NCBI GenBank assembly: GCA_037383845.1
Contig: JARRON010000008.1
Location: 1-64,000, forward strand
DNA from: JARRON01 sp037383845
Lineage (GTDB): Bacteria; Pseudomonadota; Gammaproteobacteria; Steroidobacterales; XN24
Direction of reading: 5' to 3'
DNA: 64,000 nt
Part shown: positions 51,865 through 62,883 of the stretch, in pieces
Layout of the letters: each line of letters opens with the position of its first letter
Numbering within the stretch: the first letter of the stretch is position 1
Made by a program: the position numbers and the translations under genes
The notes under the pieces: model-generated
Seen by the model: the letters and a program-made list of their open reading frames with translations, nothing else
Told to the model about the DNA's origin: nothing
Database searches by the model: none

Positions 51865-52632
51865 ATGAAGTTCGAAAACATCCGCGCAGTGATTTCCGGC
51901 GGGGCCTCGGGTCTCGGTAACGCTGTGGCCCGGCGGGTCGTCGCCGACGGCGGCCAGGTCGCGATCCTCGACGTCAACGAGGAGCAGGGCCAGGCGGCCG
52001 CCAGGGCCCTGGGTGACAGCGCCATGTTCCTTGCCACCGACGTCAGTCAGGAATCGCAGGTGGACGCGGCCGTCAACCGGGCGGTCGAGGAACTCGGCGG
52101 CATCGACCTGGCCGTGAGCTGTGCGGGCATCCTCGGGGCCGGCAGGGTTCTCGGCAGGGACGGACCGATGCCGGGCGAGCGGTTCGCACGGGTCATCATG
52201 GTCAACCTGGTAGGGACGTTCCTGCTCAACAAGGCCGCCGCGAACCGGATGCAGGAAAACGCCCCCAACGACGACGGTGAACGGGGTGTCATCGTCAACA
52301 CCGCCTCCGTGGCGGCTTTCGAGGGCCAGATCGGCCAGGCCGCCTACTCCGCGTCCAAAGGCGGAGTGGCGAGCATGGGGCTGCCCATGGCGCGGGAGTT
52401 CGCCCGCATCGGCGTGCGGGTGAATACCATCGCCCCCGGAATATTCCTCACGCCCATGATGGAGGGCATGCCGGAGCAGGTGCAGCAGTCCCTGGCGGAT
52501 CAGGTACCCTTCCCCTCCCGGCTGGGCAAGCCCGAGGAGTACGCAGATCTCGTCGCGTATATCGTCACCAATCCGATGCTGAACGCGGAAACCATCCGGC
52601 TGGATGGGGCGATCCGCATGCAGCCGAAGTAA
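51865..52632 (+). CDS. Short-chain dehydrogenase, 3-hydroxyacyl-CoA dehydrogenase type II-like
   Basis: A 255-residue SDR with the NAD motif SGGASGLG (11-18), NAG-like SCAG and the catalytic Ser148, Tyr161 and Lys165 (YSASK). The layout (AVISGGASGLGNAVAR, long insert around PMPGERFARVIMVN) matches HSD10-like 3-hydroxyacyl-CoA/2-methyl-3-hydroxybutyryl-CoA dehydrogenases, which act in isoleucine breakdown and beta-oxidation. AGGAG precedes the start. It is in the same run as the liu genes, 116 bases after liuE. Confidence 0.87.
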   Translation: MKFENIRAVISGGASGLGNAVARRVVADGGQVAILDVNEEQGQAAARALGDSAMFLATDVSQESQVDAAVNRAVEELGGIDLAVSCAGILGAGRVLGRDGPMPGERFARVIMVNLVGTFLLNKAAANRMQENAPNDDGERGVIVNTASVAAFEGQIGQAAYSASKGGVASMGLPMAREFARIGVRVNTIAPGIFLTPMMEGMPEQVQQSLADQVPFPSRLGKPEEYADLVAYIVTNPMLNAETIRLDGAIRMQPK

Positions 52633-52651
52633 GACGGAACAGGAGCCTTCA

Positions 52652-54085
52652 ATGAAGCATTTCAAGCCGTGCCTAGCCCTGGCCGCCGCCGGTCTCGTGG
52701 CCGGTTGCGCCCAGACGCCTGCACCGCCGCCGGAGACGGAGGCCGCGGCGCCTTCCGCGCCGGGCGCGACGTTCACCGTGCCGGTGGTCTACGAGACCCT
52801 GGACAACGGTCTCAAGGTCGTGCTGTCACCCGACGACACCGCGCCTGTCGCCACGGTCGCCGTGTACTACCACATCGGATTCCGGAACGAGCCCAAGGAT
52901 CGGACGGGCTTCGCGCACCTGTTCGAGCACATGATGTTCCAGGGGTCCGAGAACCTGGGCAAGATGGAGTTCATCAAGCTCGTCCAGGGTCTCGGGGGTT
53001 CGCTGAACGGCTCCACCCGGTTCGACTTCACCAATTATTTCCAGACGGTTCCCGCCCATCGCGTGGAGACGGTGCTCTGGGCGGAGGCCGACCGGATGCG
53101 CTCGCTGCAGGTCACGCAGGACAACCTGACCAACCAGCAGGGCGTGGTCAAGAACGAGGTGAAGGTTAACGTCCTGAACCAGCCATACGGCGGCTTTCCC
53201 TGGCTGGACATGCCCCAGTACGCCAACGAGAACTGGTACAACGCCCACAACTTCTACGGCGACCTGGAGGACCTGGACGCCGCCACCCTCGGCGAGGTCC
53301 GGTCCTTCTTCGACACCTACTACGCGCCGAACAACGCCGTGGTCGTGGTCACCGGCGACATCGACACCGGCGCCACCCTGGCCATGGTGAATAAGTACTT
53401 CGGCAACATCGCCTCGCCCGCGGCACGCCCGGCACAGCCGGATATCAGCGAACCGCGGCAGGAAGTCGAGAAGCGGTTCACCCGGGTCGATCCCCTGGCG
53501 CCGAGGCCCGGCCTGGCGTGGGCATACCACGTGCCGCCCAGGGGCACGCCCGAGCACTACGCCATGGTGCTTCTGGCGTCCATCCTCGCCGACGGCGAAG
53601 ACAGCCTTCTGCACCAGAAGCTCGTCAAGGAAAAAGGCTACGCCGGCGGCGTTGGCGCAGCGATCAACATGCTGGGCAATCCCTTCAACTACGAGGGGCC
53701 GATGCTCTGGGTCGGCTATCTCATCCACGACCCCAGCCACTCCGCGGACACCATCATGGCCGACGTGGACGCGGTCATCGACGGGCTCCGCAGCACCCCG
53801 GTGGACGCCGAAACTCTGGACCGGGCCCTGGTCAAGTTCCGTTCCGGCTTCTACGACACGCTCGCCAGCGGATTCGGGCGGGCGGACCTCCTGGCGAGCT
53901 ACGCCCTGTTCGACGACAACCCGGCAGGTATCAACAACATCGAGGCCGGTATCCGCGCCGTGACGCCGGAGCTGATACTGCAGACCGCACGGGAATACCT
54001 GCGGCCGGGCAACCGGACGGTGCTGGTCCTGGAGGCCGGCGCCGGCCAGCCCGCCGCCACCATGTCCCAGCAGCCGGGCCAGTAA
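52652..54085 (+). CDS. M16 family zinc peptidase, catalytic subunit, lipoprotein
   Basis: A 477-residue M16 (insulinase-type) peptidase. Lipobox VAGC (Cys19); inverted zinc motif HLFEH (His89, Glu92, His93) with third ligand Glu169 in VVKNEVK. It works with the non-catalytic M16 protein encoded next. Such pairs sit in the envelope and clear peptides. AGGAG precedes the start, 19 bases after the SDR gene, so it is in the leucine operon. Whether it has a role in leucine use, such as releasing peptides, is unknown. Confidence 0.92.
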   Translation: MKHFKPCLALAAAGLVAGCAQTPAPPPETEAAAPSAPGATFTVPVVYETLDNGLKVVLSPDDTAPVATVAVYYHIGFRNEPKDRTGFAHLFEHMMFQGSENLGKMEFIKLVQGLGGSLNGSTRFDFTNYFQTVPAHRVETVLWAEADRMRSLQVTQDNLTNQQGVVKNEVKVNVLNQPYGGFPWLDMPQYANENWYNAHNFYGDLEDLDAATLGEVRSFFDTYYAPNNAVVVVTGDIDTGATLAMVNKYFGNIASPAARPAQPDISEPRQEVEKRFTRVDPLAPRPGLAWAYHVPPRGTPEHYAMVLLASILADGEDSLLHQKLVKEKGYAGGVGAAINMLGNPFNYEGPMLWVGYLIHDPSHSADTIMADVDAVIDGLRSTPVDAETLDRALVKFRSGFYDTLASGFGRADLLASYALFDDNPAGINNIEAGIRAVTPELILQTAREYLRPGNRTVLVLEAGAGQPAATMSQQPGQ

Positions 54086-54098
54086 GGGAGTCAACAGC

Positions 54099-55490
54099 AT
54101 GAAGAATCTCATTCTCACCAGCGGCTTTCTTGCCGCCCTCGTGCTGCCAACGCTTGCGGGCGCGAACGAGATGCCGCCCCCGGGCGGCGAACCGAAGGAC
54201 TTCAGCCTGGCCGAGCCGGTCCGCTTCGAGCTGGACAACGGGCTGTCGGCGACGCTCCTGGAGTTCGGCACCGCACCCAAGGCCACGATCTACGTGAGCC
54301 TCGCCGCCGGGGCTGTCAACGAGGGCGAGGCCACGTGGCTGTCGTCGCTCACCGGCGACATGCTCAAAGAGGGCACGGAGAACTACACCGCTCTCGAGCT
54401 GGCCGAAACCGCAGGGGCCATGGGAGGCGGACTTTCCGTCGGCTCGGGCGACGAAAGCACGACGGTCTACATCGACGTGCTTTCCGAGCATGCGGCCGAT
54501 GCCGTGAAACTCGTGGCGGAGGTGCTGCAGCGGCCGACGTTCCCGGCATCGGAGCTGGACCGGATCAAGCGGGACTACCTGCGAAGTCTCGCCGTCAACA
54601 AGCAGCAGCCCCAGGCCCTGGCGTCCCAGGCGTACAGCAAGCTCCTCTACGGAGACCATCCCTTCGCCGGCGAATGGCCCACGGAGGCCCAGCTGGCCGC
54701 CTACACCATCGAGGACGTGAGGGACTTCTACGAAGGCAACTTCGGTGCCCAGCGGGCCCGGATCTATGTGGCCGGGGTTTTCGACCAGGCCCGAGTGAAA
54801 GCGGCGATCACCGAAGCCTTCGGGGGATGGGCCCGGGGCCCTCAGCGGGTCATCGACATCCCGGCTGACCCGGCCGCGCCCGGCGTGGCCCTTGTGGACC
54901 GCCCCGGGGCGCCCCAGGCAACCATCCGGCTGGGGCTCAAGACCATCGACCCCTCCGACCCGGCGTGGACGAAACTGGTCTTCACCAACACGCTGCTGGG
55001 TGGTTTCTTCTCTTCCCGGGTCACCGAGAATATCCGCGAGGACAAGGGCTACACCTACTCCCCGCGCTCCAGCCTCGCGTCCCACTACCGGGACGGCTAC
55101 TGGACCCAGTCCGCAGACGTGTCCATCGAGCATACCGGGGATTCCCTCAGAGAGATCTACGGCGAGATCTACCGGCTTCGCAACGAGGCGCCGGGAGCGG
55201 ACGAGATCGAGAGGGTGCGGAACTTCATGACGGGCAGCTTCATTCGCAGCAACGCCTCCCGCCTCGGGATTCTCGGGCTTATCGCCTTTATCGATTACCA
55301 TGGCCTGCCCAGGGAGTACCTCACCGAGTACGCTTCCCGGGTCGGCGCGATCACCGCAGAAGACGTGCGCATGACCACGGAGAAATACCTGGTCCCGGAA
55401 GACATGTCCCTGGCCGTGGTCGGCGACCTGTCCCAGGTCCGCCCACAGCTGGAGACAGTTCCCCAGCTGGAGGGGCGCCTGCCAGACTAG
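54099..55490 (+). CDS. M16 family peptidase-like protein, non-catalytic partner
   Basis: A 463-residue secreted M16 homologue (signal peptide, cleavage near LAG-AN). At the position of HxxEH it has SLTGD (residues 83-87), so the zinc site is lost. The C-terminal R/Y motif region of the non-catalytic subunit is kept (SSRVTENIREDKGYTYS). It should form a heterodimer with the preceding peptidase and help hold substrate, as in bacterial and mitochondrial M16B pairs. It is the last gene before a strong terminator. Confidence 0.9.
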   Translation: MKNLILTSGFLAALVLPTLAGANEMPPPGGEPKDFSLAEPVRFELDNGLSATLLEFGTAPKATIYVSLAAGAVNEGEATWLSSLTGDMLKEGTENYTALELAETAGAMGGGLSVGSGDESTTVYIDVLSEHAADAVKLVAEVLQRPTFPASELDRIKRDYLRSLAVNKQQPQALASQAYSKLLYGDHPFAGEWPTEAQLAAYTIEDVRDFYEGNFGAQRARIYVAGVFDQARVKAAITEAFGGWARGPQRVIDIPADPAAPGVALVDRPGAPQATIRLGLKTIDPSDPAWTKLVFTNTLLGGFFSSRVTENIREDKGYTYSPRSSLASHYRDGYWTQSADVSIEHTGDSLREIYGEIYRLRNEAPGADEIERVRNFMTGSFIRSNASRLGILGLIAFIDYHGLPREYLTEYASRVGAITAEDVRMTTEKYLVPEDMSLAVVGDLSQVRPQLETVPQLEGRLPD

Positions 55491-55598
55491 GGAAAACAGC
55501 ATGACTTGAAACCGGTCACGTCATGCCCCCACCATGAGGGGGCCTGTGATATCGACAGTTTCAGGCGGGAGACATTCCCCCCGGCTCCCTCCCCCCTT

Positions 55599-55626
55599 GG
55601 GCCGCCGCAAGGCGGCCCGTTTTTTT
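55599..55626 (+). terminator. Rho-independent terminator of the leucine operon
   Basis: GGGCCGCC (55599-55606), loop GCAA, GGCGGCCC (55611-55618), then G and seven T. A strong stem with a stable GNRA-type loop, 109 bases after the second M16 gene. Confidence 0.93.
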
Positions 55627-55694
55627 GTCCGCGCGGGTCCGGCTTTGTGCGGGAACCGCCGGGCGTCGCGGCGAATCGGGACGGGCCTTTGCGT

Positions 55695-55700
55695 TACAAT
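55695..55700 (+). promoter_or_regulatory. -10 element upstream of ETF-QO
   Basis: TACAAT in GCGTTACAATTGG, about 110 bases before the ETF-QO start and just after the terminator. The -35 region is poor. Confidence 0.45.
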
Positions 55701-55810
55701 TGGCAGCCGTCCCGCGCCGCCCGCCGACTGATCCCCGCAGCCGGCCTCCAGGCAGCCCGGGGAGCCGCGGGGATGCACCGCGGATGCTCGCAAAGCACCG
55801 GAGGACCCAG

Positions 55811-57448
55811 ATGGACGAAGCAGCCGACACGATCGAACGGGACGTCATGCAATACGACGTCGCCATCGTCGGCGGCGGGCCTGCGGGCCTGGCCTGCGCC
55901 ATACGGGCGAAGCAGGCGAAACCGGACCTGAATATCTGCGTGCTGGAGAAGGGCTCCGAGATCGGCGCCCATATCCTCTCGGGGGCCGTCATCGAGCCGG
56001 GCCCGCTGGACGAGCTGATGCCGGACTGGCGGGAGAACCCCCCGTCGATCTGCGTGCCGGCGGGTGAGGACCAGTTCCTTTTCCTCACCCGTGAAAAGGC
56101 TGTCCGGCTGCCCACCCCGCCGCAGATGAACAACCACGGAAACTTCATCATCTCCCTGGGCGCGTTGTGCAAACAGATGGGCGACTACGCCGAAAGCCTG
56201 GGCGTGGAAATTTTTCCGGGCTTCCCCGGGGCGCAGGCGCTTGTGGAGAACGGCCGGGTCATTGGCATCCGGTGCGGGGACATGGGGCTCGAAGCCGACG
56301 GCACACCCGGCGACAACTTCGCGCCCGGCGTCGATATCCACGCCGGGGTCACGGTGCTGGCGGAAGGCTGCCGCGGCAGCGTTTCCAAGACCCTGATCCG
56401 CGAGTTCGGCCTGGACAAGGGCAAGAGTCCGCAGACCTACGGGCTCGGCTTCAAGGAGCTCTGGCAACTGCCTGAAGGCCGGGCCACTCCGGGACTGATT
56501 CAACACACGGTGAACTGGCCGCTGGACAAGGCGACCTATGGCGGGAGTTTCCTGTATCACCTCGACGGAGACCGGGTGTACATCGGCTTCGTCGTCGGCC
56601 TGGACTACGAGGACCCCCGTTTTTCCCCGTTCGAGGCTTTCCAGCAGTACAAGCATCACCCCACGGTGAAGGCCCTGCTGGAGGGCGGGGAAATCATCTC
56701 CTCCGGCGCCCGGACCCTGATCGAGGGCGGGATCCAGGCCCTGCCCAGGCTGGACATGCCCGGGGCCCTGCTGGTGGGCGATGCCGGTGGCACCCTGAAC
56801 GTGCCGAAGATCAAAGGCGTCCATATGGCGCTGAAGTCCGGCATGCTCGCCGCCGACCATATCGCCGAGACCGGCGCAGCCGACGGTTTCGACGCCCGCT
56901 GGCGCGCCAGCGACTCCGCCCGGGAACTCCATCGGGTACGCAACATCCGTCCCGGCTTCAAAAACGGGCTCTGGATGGGCCTCCTGAACGCCGGCCTGGA
57001 AACCGTGCTGGGCGGCCGCACACCCTGGACCCTGGAGAACCGGCCGGACTGGAGCAGCCTGGAAAAGCTCGAATACGCCGACGACTACCAGGGCCAGGCC
57101 GAGGTGACCCGGACATGGCAGGAACAGCGGGAGCTGCCGCCACGTGACAGGCTGGCCAGCGTGTATTTCGCCAACACGGCCCACGACGAGAATCAGCCGG
57201 TTCACCTGCGGGTGAGCGACACGACCGTCTGTGCCACCACCTGCGCGGAAGAGTACGGTAATCCCTGCACCCGCTTCTGCCCCGTCGGGGTGTACGAGAT
57301 GGTGGATTCACCGGAAGGCGGCAGGAAGCTGCAGATCAACGCTTCCAACTGTGTTCACTGCAAGGCCTGCGACATCAAGGATCCTTACGAGATCATCACC
57401 TGGGTCACGCCGGAGGGCGGATCGGGACCGAATTACCAGACCATGTAG
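55811..57448 (+). CDS. etfD: Electron transfer flavoprotein-ubiquinone oxidoreductase
   Basis: A 545-residue membrane-associated flavoprotein that moves electrons from ETF to ubiquinone. FAD-binding GGGPAG (21-26) near the N terminus, the ubiquinone/FAD region GDAGGTLNVPKIKGVHMAL, and a C-terminal [4Fe-4S] site with FCPVGVYE and NCVHCKACDIKDP. Length is normal for the family. GGAGG lies 6 bases before ATG 55811. It collects electrons from LiuA and other acyl-CoA dehydrogenases. etfB and etfA follow after a repeat-rich gap. Confidence 0.96.
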   Translation: MDEAADTIERDVMQYDVAIVGGGPAGLACAIRAKQAKPDLNICVLEKGSEIGAHILSGAVIEPGPLDELMPDWRENPPSICVPAGEDQFLFLTREKAVRLPTPPQMNNHGNFIISLGALCKQMGDYAESLGVEIFPGFPGAQALVENGRVIGIRCGDMGLEADGTPGDNFAPGVDIHAGVTVLAEGCRGSVSKTLIREFGLDKGKSPQTYGLGFKELWQLPEGRATPGLIQHTVNWPLDKATYGGSFLYHLDGDRVYIGFVVGLDYEDPRFSPFEAFQQYKHHPTVKALLEGGEIISSGARTLIEGGIQALPRLDMPGALLVGDAGGTLNVPKIKGVHMALKSGMLAADHIAETGAADGFDARWRASDSARELHRVRNIRPGFKNGLWMGLLNAGLETVLGGRTPWTLENRPDWSSLEKLEYADDYQGQAEVTRTWQEQRELPPRDRLASVYFANTAHDENQPVHLRVSDTTVCATTCAEEYGNPCTRFCPVGVYEMVDSPEGGRKLQINASNCVHCKACDIKDPYEIITWVTPEGGSGPNYQTM

Positions 57449-57460
57449 CCCTCACCCCAA

Positions 57461-57483
57461 CCCCTCTCCCACGGGGAGAGGGG
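57461..57483. repeat. REP-like hairpin (first copy)
   Basis: CCCCTCTCCC ACG GGGAGAGGGG is a perfect 10-base inverted repeat preceded by CCCTCACCCCAA, 12 bases after the ETF-QO stop. This is the typical sequence of intergenic REP-type elements of gammaproteobacteria. Confidence 0.75.
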
Positions 57484-57611
57484 CTGGCAGTGGCGCCGCG
57501 GGACGCGCGAGGTGGGCGGGGCCCGAACTCCCGGGCCTCCGAGCCGGCCGGTCTCCCGAACAGATCGGGGCCGGGCGCCTCGCCGCGGACGGGGGCCAGG
57601 GGCGCGACGGA

Positions 57612-57718
57612 ACCGAAGGCCGTAAGGACGGCTGGGGGGCCGGGGGCCGCGACAGGACCGAAGGCCCTGGGGGCGGCCACGAGATAGGGGGCCCAGGGGT
57701 CACGTCGGACCGAAGGCC
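57612..57718 (+). repeat. Degenerate tandem repeats with ACCGAAGGCC core
   Basis: The core ACCGAAGGCC occurs at 57612-57621, 57657-57666 and 57709-57718, spaced 45 and 52 bases, within G-rich sequence. Together with the flanking hairpins this makes a composite repeat block. No protein in any frame is credible. Confidence 0.55.
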
Positions 57719-57805
57719 GTCAGCCCGGCCGGCGGACGGCGGGTGGGGGCCTGCGACAGGGCGTCCCGGGCAGGTCCGCCCGCCGGGGCGGCGAGAATCC
57801 AGACT

Positions 57806-57832
57806 CCCTTCTCCCCGCGTCGGGGAGAAGGG
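57806..57832. repeat. REP-like hairpin (second copy)
   Basis: CCCTTCTCCCC GCGTC GGGGAGAAGGG is a perfect 11-base inverted repeat followed by CCGGGGATGAGGG, the mirror arrangement of the copy at 57461. The etfB ribosome-binding site follows 40 bases on. Confidence 0.75.
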
Positions 57833-57882
57833 CCGGGGATGAGGGGCCAGATCCCTCACCGGCTAGACGAAAAGGAGAACCA

Positions 57883-58629
57883 ATGAAGATCCTGGTCGGC
57901 GTGAAACGCGTCATCGACTACAACGTCCGGGTGCAGATCAACCGGGAAGGCACGGGCGTAATCACCGAGGGGGTGAAGATGAGCATCAACCCCTTCGACG
58001 AGATTGCCGTGGAGGAGGCCCTCCGGATCCGAGACAGGGGCGAGGCCACCGAGGTCGTCGTCGCGGGCATCGGCCCCGGTGCGGCCCAGCAGCAGCTGCG
58101 GACGGCGCTGGCCATGGGCGCGGATCGCGCGCTGCTCTTCGAGACGGACGACGAGATTCAGCCCCTGGCTGCCGCCCGGGCGTTCATGAAGCTCGTGGAG
58201 CAGGAAGACGCTGGCCTGGTCATTCTCGGCAAGCAGGCCATCGACGATGACTCCAACCAGGTCGGCCAGATGCTGGCGGCCCTCTGGGATCGCCCCCAGG
58301 CGACCTTTGTCTCCGGCCTGGAGTTCGCCGACGGCAAGGCAAAGGCCGTGCGGGAAGTAGACGCGGGGCTTGAGACCATAGAAGTGGAACTCCCGGCAGT
58401 GCTGACCGTGGACCTGCGACTCAACGAGCCCCGCTTCGTGAAGATGCCCGACATCATGAAAGCCAAGCGCAAGCCCCTGGACATAACGCCGTTCGCCGAT
58501 CTCGGTATCGAGATGCCGCCGAAGCTGGAAATCGGTGCCCATGAGCCACCGCCGAAGCGGGCCGGCGGAGTGAAGGTGGAATCCGCCGCGGAGCTGGTGA
58601 AGCTGCTCAAGGACAAGGGGGTCCTCTGA
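57883..58629 (+). CDS. etfB: Electron transfer flavoprotein beta subunit
   Basis: A 248-residue ETF beta subunit with the usual start (MKILVGVKRVIDYNVRVQ) and the AMP-binding/recognition region (AALWDRPQATFVSGLEF, then PAVLTVDLRLNEPRF). It forms a heterodimer with EtfA and accepts electrons from acyl-CoA dehydrogenases through its recognition loop near LPAVLTVDLR. AAGGAG precedes the start. The stop shares one base with the etfA start. Confidence 0.96.
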   Translation: MKILVGVKRVIDYNVRVQINREGTGVITEGVKMSINPFDEIAVEEALRIRDRGEATEVVVAGIGPGAAQQQLRTALAMGADRALLFETDDEIQPLAAARAFMKLVEQEDAGLVILGKQAIDDDSNQVGQMLAALWDRPQATFVSGLEFADGKAKAVREVDAGLETIEVELPAVLTVDLRLNEPRFVKMPDIMKAKRKPLDITPFADLGIEMPPKLEIGAHEPPPKRAGGVKVESAAELVKLLKDKGVL

Positions 58630-59570
58630 TGACCGACGTACTCCTCATCGCCGATCACGACGGCAAGACGCTCAACGCGGGCACCAACCGGGCCCTCACC
58701 TGTGCCAAGGAGCTCGGCGAGGTCGATCTCGCGGTGTTTCATTCGGGCGCCGACGACGTAGTGGAGACGGCCTCGAAACTGGACTGGGTCACCAGGGTGC
58801 TGTCGGTGGAACGGCCGGAGAACGCGGATCCGGTCGCCGCGGTGCTGGCGCCCCAGATCGCAAAGCTTGCGGAGGACTACGACTGCGTGCTGGCGCCGTC
58901 GACCACCTTCGGCAAGGACGTGCTGCCCCGGGTCGCCGCCCTGCTCGGTGTCCCCCAGGTCTCGGACCTCATGGAGGTGCTGGACAAGCGCAGCTTCAAG
59001 CGCCCCATCTACGCCGGCAATGTCATCACGACGGTGACCGTGCCGGAGGGCTGCAAGGTGCTCGCCACGGTCCGCATCGCTTCCTTCCAGGCGGCGGAGT
59101 TCGGGGACGCCTCGCCGGTGGAGAGCATCTCCCTGGACGTCTCCCTTCCCGGGCACACCACCTACCACGGCCTCGCGGAAACCACGACCGGCGATCGTCC
59201 CGACCTGCAGAGCGCATCCCGGGTCGTCGCCGGCGGGCGGGGCGTGGGAAGCGAAGAGAATTTCGCCGTAGTCTTCAAGCTCGCGGAAAGGCTCAACGCC
59301 GCGGTCGGCGCCTCCAGGGCGGCGGTGGACGCCGGCTACGTGCCCAACGACATGCAGATCGGGCAGACCGGCAAGATCATCGCGCCGGAGCTGTACATCG
59401 GCGTCGGCATATCCGGGGCCATCCAGCACATGACGGGAATCAAGGACGCCGGCCTGATCGTGGCCATCAACAAGGACCCGGAGGCACCGATCTTCGAGGC
59501 GGCCGACATCGGTCTGGTGGGCGACCTCTTCCAGATCCTGCCCCAGATCGAGGCCGAGCTGGACAAGTGA
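58629..59570 (+). CDS. etfA: Electron transfer flavoprotein alpha subunit
   Basis: A 313-residue ETF alpha subunit. The C-terminal FAD domain has the full family signature (GQTGKIIAPELYIGVGISGAIQHM ... INKDPEAPIFEAADIGLVGD). With EtfB it carries electrons from LiuA to ETF-QO. Start ATG 58629 overlaps the etfB stop (TGATG). Confidence 0.96.
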   Translation: MTDVLLIADHDGKTLNAGTNRALTCAKELGEVDLAVFHSGADDVVETASKLDWVTRVLSVERPENADPVAAVLAPQIAKLAEDYDCVLAPSTTFGKDVLPRVAALLGVPQVSDLMEVLDKRSFKRPIYAGNVITTVTVPEGCKVLATVRIASFQAAEFGDASPVESISLDVSLPGHTTYHGLAETTTGDRPDLQSASRVVAGGRGVGSEENFAVVFKLAERLNAAVGASRAAVDAGYVPNDMQIGQTGKIIAPELYIGVGISGAIQHMTGIKDAGLIVAINKDPEAPIFEAADIGLVGDLFQILPQIEAELDK

Positions 59571-59622
59571 CGAACGTGGCACCGCCCGCTGCCCACGGAC
59601 ATCCACCGGCAGACAGGACGGC

Positions 59623-61605
<1,983 letters not shown>

Positions 61606-61703
61606 AGGATGCCGGCAATGCGGGTCGGGATCAGCTGCGTCCACACCGCTCATGCCGCCATCGCTGGTCTCGTCGGCAGACATCGGAAGCTCTCGGAGAG
61701 CTC

Positions 61704-62813
61704 ATGACCCTCTCCGACAGCGCATCTCTTCCCGTCACTCCCCTCGCCCGCTACCGGGCCGAGGTTGAACGCTTCGACTGGGTCCCGGACCCGGCCCAGG
61801 AAGCCGCGGCGGCACGGCTGGATGACCTGCACCAGAGGCTGCTGGCCACGCCACCTCCGAAGCGCCGAAGGTTCCGCAGGTCACGTCCTGTGAAGCCCGT
61901 CCGCGGCCTTTACCTGTGGGGCGACACGGGCCGGGGCAAGACCTGGCTGGTTGACCTGTTCTACAAGTGTCTACCCTTCCCGGAGAAGCTGAGACGGCAC
62001 TTCCATCGCTTTATGGCGGATGTCCTCGATCAGCTGAAAGGCCACGCGGAGCTGGCCGACCCCCTGGCGCCGGTCGCCGACACCATCGCGGCCAGAGCCA
62101 GGGTCGTGTGTTTCGACGAGCTGTTCGTCTCGGACATCGCGGACGCCATGATCCTGGGCACGCTGTTCGAAAAACTCTTCGCAAGGGGCGTGACGCTGGT
62201 GGCAACGTCCAACGTGCCCCCGGCCGATCTTTACCGGGACGGCCTCCAGCGCGCGCGCTTCCTGCCTGCCATCGAGCAGCTCGAATCCCACATGGACGTA
62301 GTGCAGATCGGCGGCGATGCCGACTATCGCCTGCGGCTTCTGGGCCGCGCAGAAATCTATCACGCTCCCCTGGGCGCACGGGCGGAGTCCAGCCTGGCCA
62401 GCTATTTCGACGAGGCGGCCCCGGAAGACACGCGCAACCACGGCGACCTGCGGGTGCTGGGCAGGGAAATTCCCGTGCGCGCCCGCGCCGACGGCATCGT
62501 CTGGTTCGAATTCGACCATATCTGCGGCGGGCCGCGAAGCCAGTCCGACTACATCGAAATCGCCCGGAGCTTCCACACTGTCCTGGTGTCGGGCGTACCG
62601 AGATTCACGCCGGAGACGGAGAACGAGGCCAGGCGGTTCATAGCGCTGGTGGACGAGTTCTACGACCGAAAGGTCAAGCTCATCCTGTCGGCGGCGGTGG
62701 ACATCGACTACCTGTATGGCGGCAGCCGGCTGGGATTCGAATTCAAGCGCACCCTCAGCCGGCTCGAGGAAATGCAGAGCCGGGCCTACCTGGCCTCGCC
62801 GCACCTCCCCTGA
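61704..62813 (+). CDS. zapE: ZapE/AFG1-like P-loop ATPase
   Basis: A 369-residue AFG1-family ATPase with Walker A GDTGRGKT (73-80), Walker B VVCFDE (134-139), the sensor TSNVPP and a conserved C-terminal SRLGFEFKRTLSRL. ZapE acts at the division septum late in constriction. The start follows acetoacetyl-CoA synthetase by 98 bases. A 9-base inverted repeat (CCTGACCGG 62809-62817, CCGGTCAGG 62871-62879) spans the convergent end with the next gene. Confidence 0.94.
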   Translation: MTLSDSASLPVTPLARYRAEVERFDWVPDPAQEAAAARLDDLHQRLLATPPPKRRRFRRSRPVKPVRGLYLWGDTGRGKTWLVDLFYKCLPFPEKLRRHFHRFMADVLDQLKGHAELADPLAPVADTIAARARVVCFDELFVSDIADAMILGTLFEKLFARGVTLVATSNVPPADLYRDGLQRARFLPAIEQLESHMDVVQIGGDADYRLRLLGRAEIYHAPLGARAESSLASYFDEAAPEDTRNHGDLRVLGREIPVRARADGIVWFEFDHICGGPRSQSDYIEIARSFHTVLVSGVPRFTPETENEARRFIALVDEFYDRKVKLILSAAVDIDYLYGGSRLGFEFKRTLSRLEEMQSRAYLASPHLP

Positions 62814-62883
62814 CCGGCCGCAGGATTCCCCACTGCGCCCGGCAGGCCCGAGCGGCGCGCTTCTGCCGCCCCGGTCAGGCGAC

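Noticed and set aside
57452..57859. Open frames between ETF-QO and etfB
   Set aside because: They run through REP-like hairpins and G-rich repeats, lack ribosome-binding sites and resemble no family.
62809..62879. Inverted repeat between zapE and the DUF3313 gene as a terminator
   Set aside because: Arms of 9 bases are separated by 53 bases and no T-run follows, so it was left as a note only.
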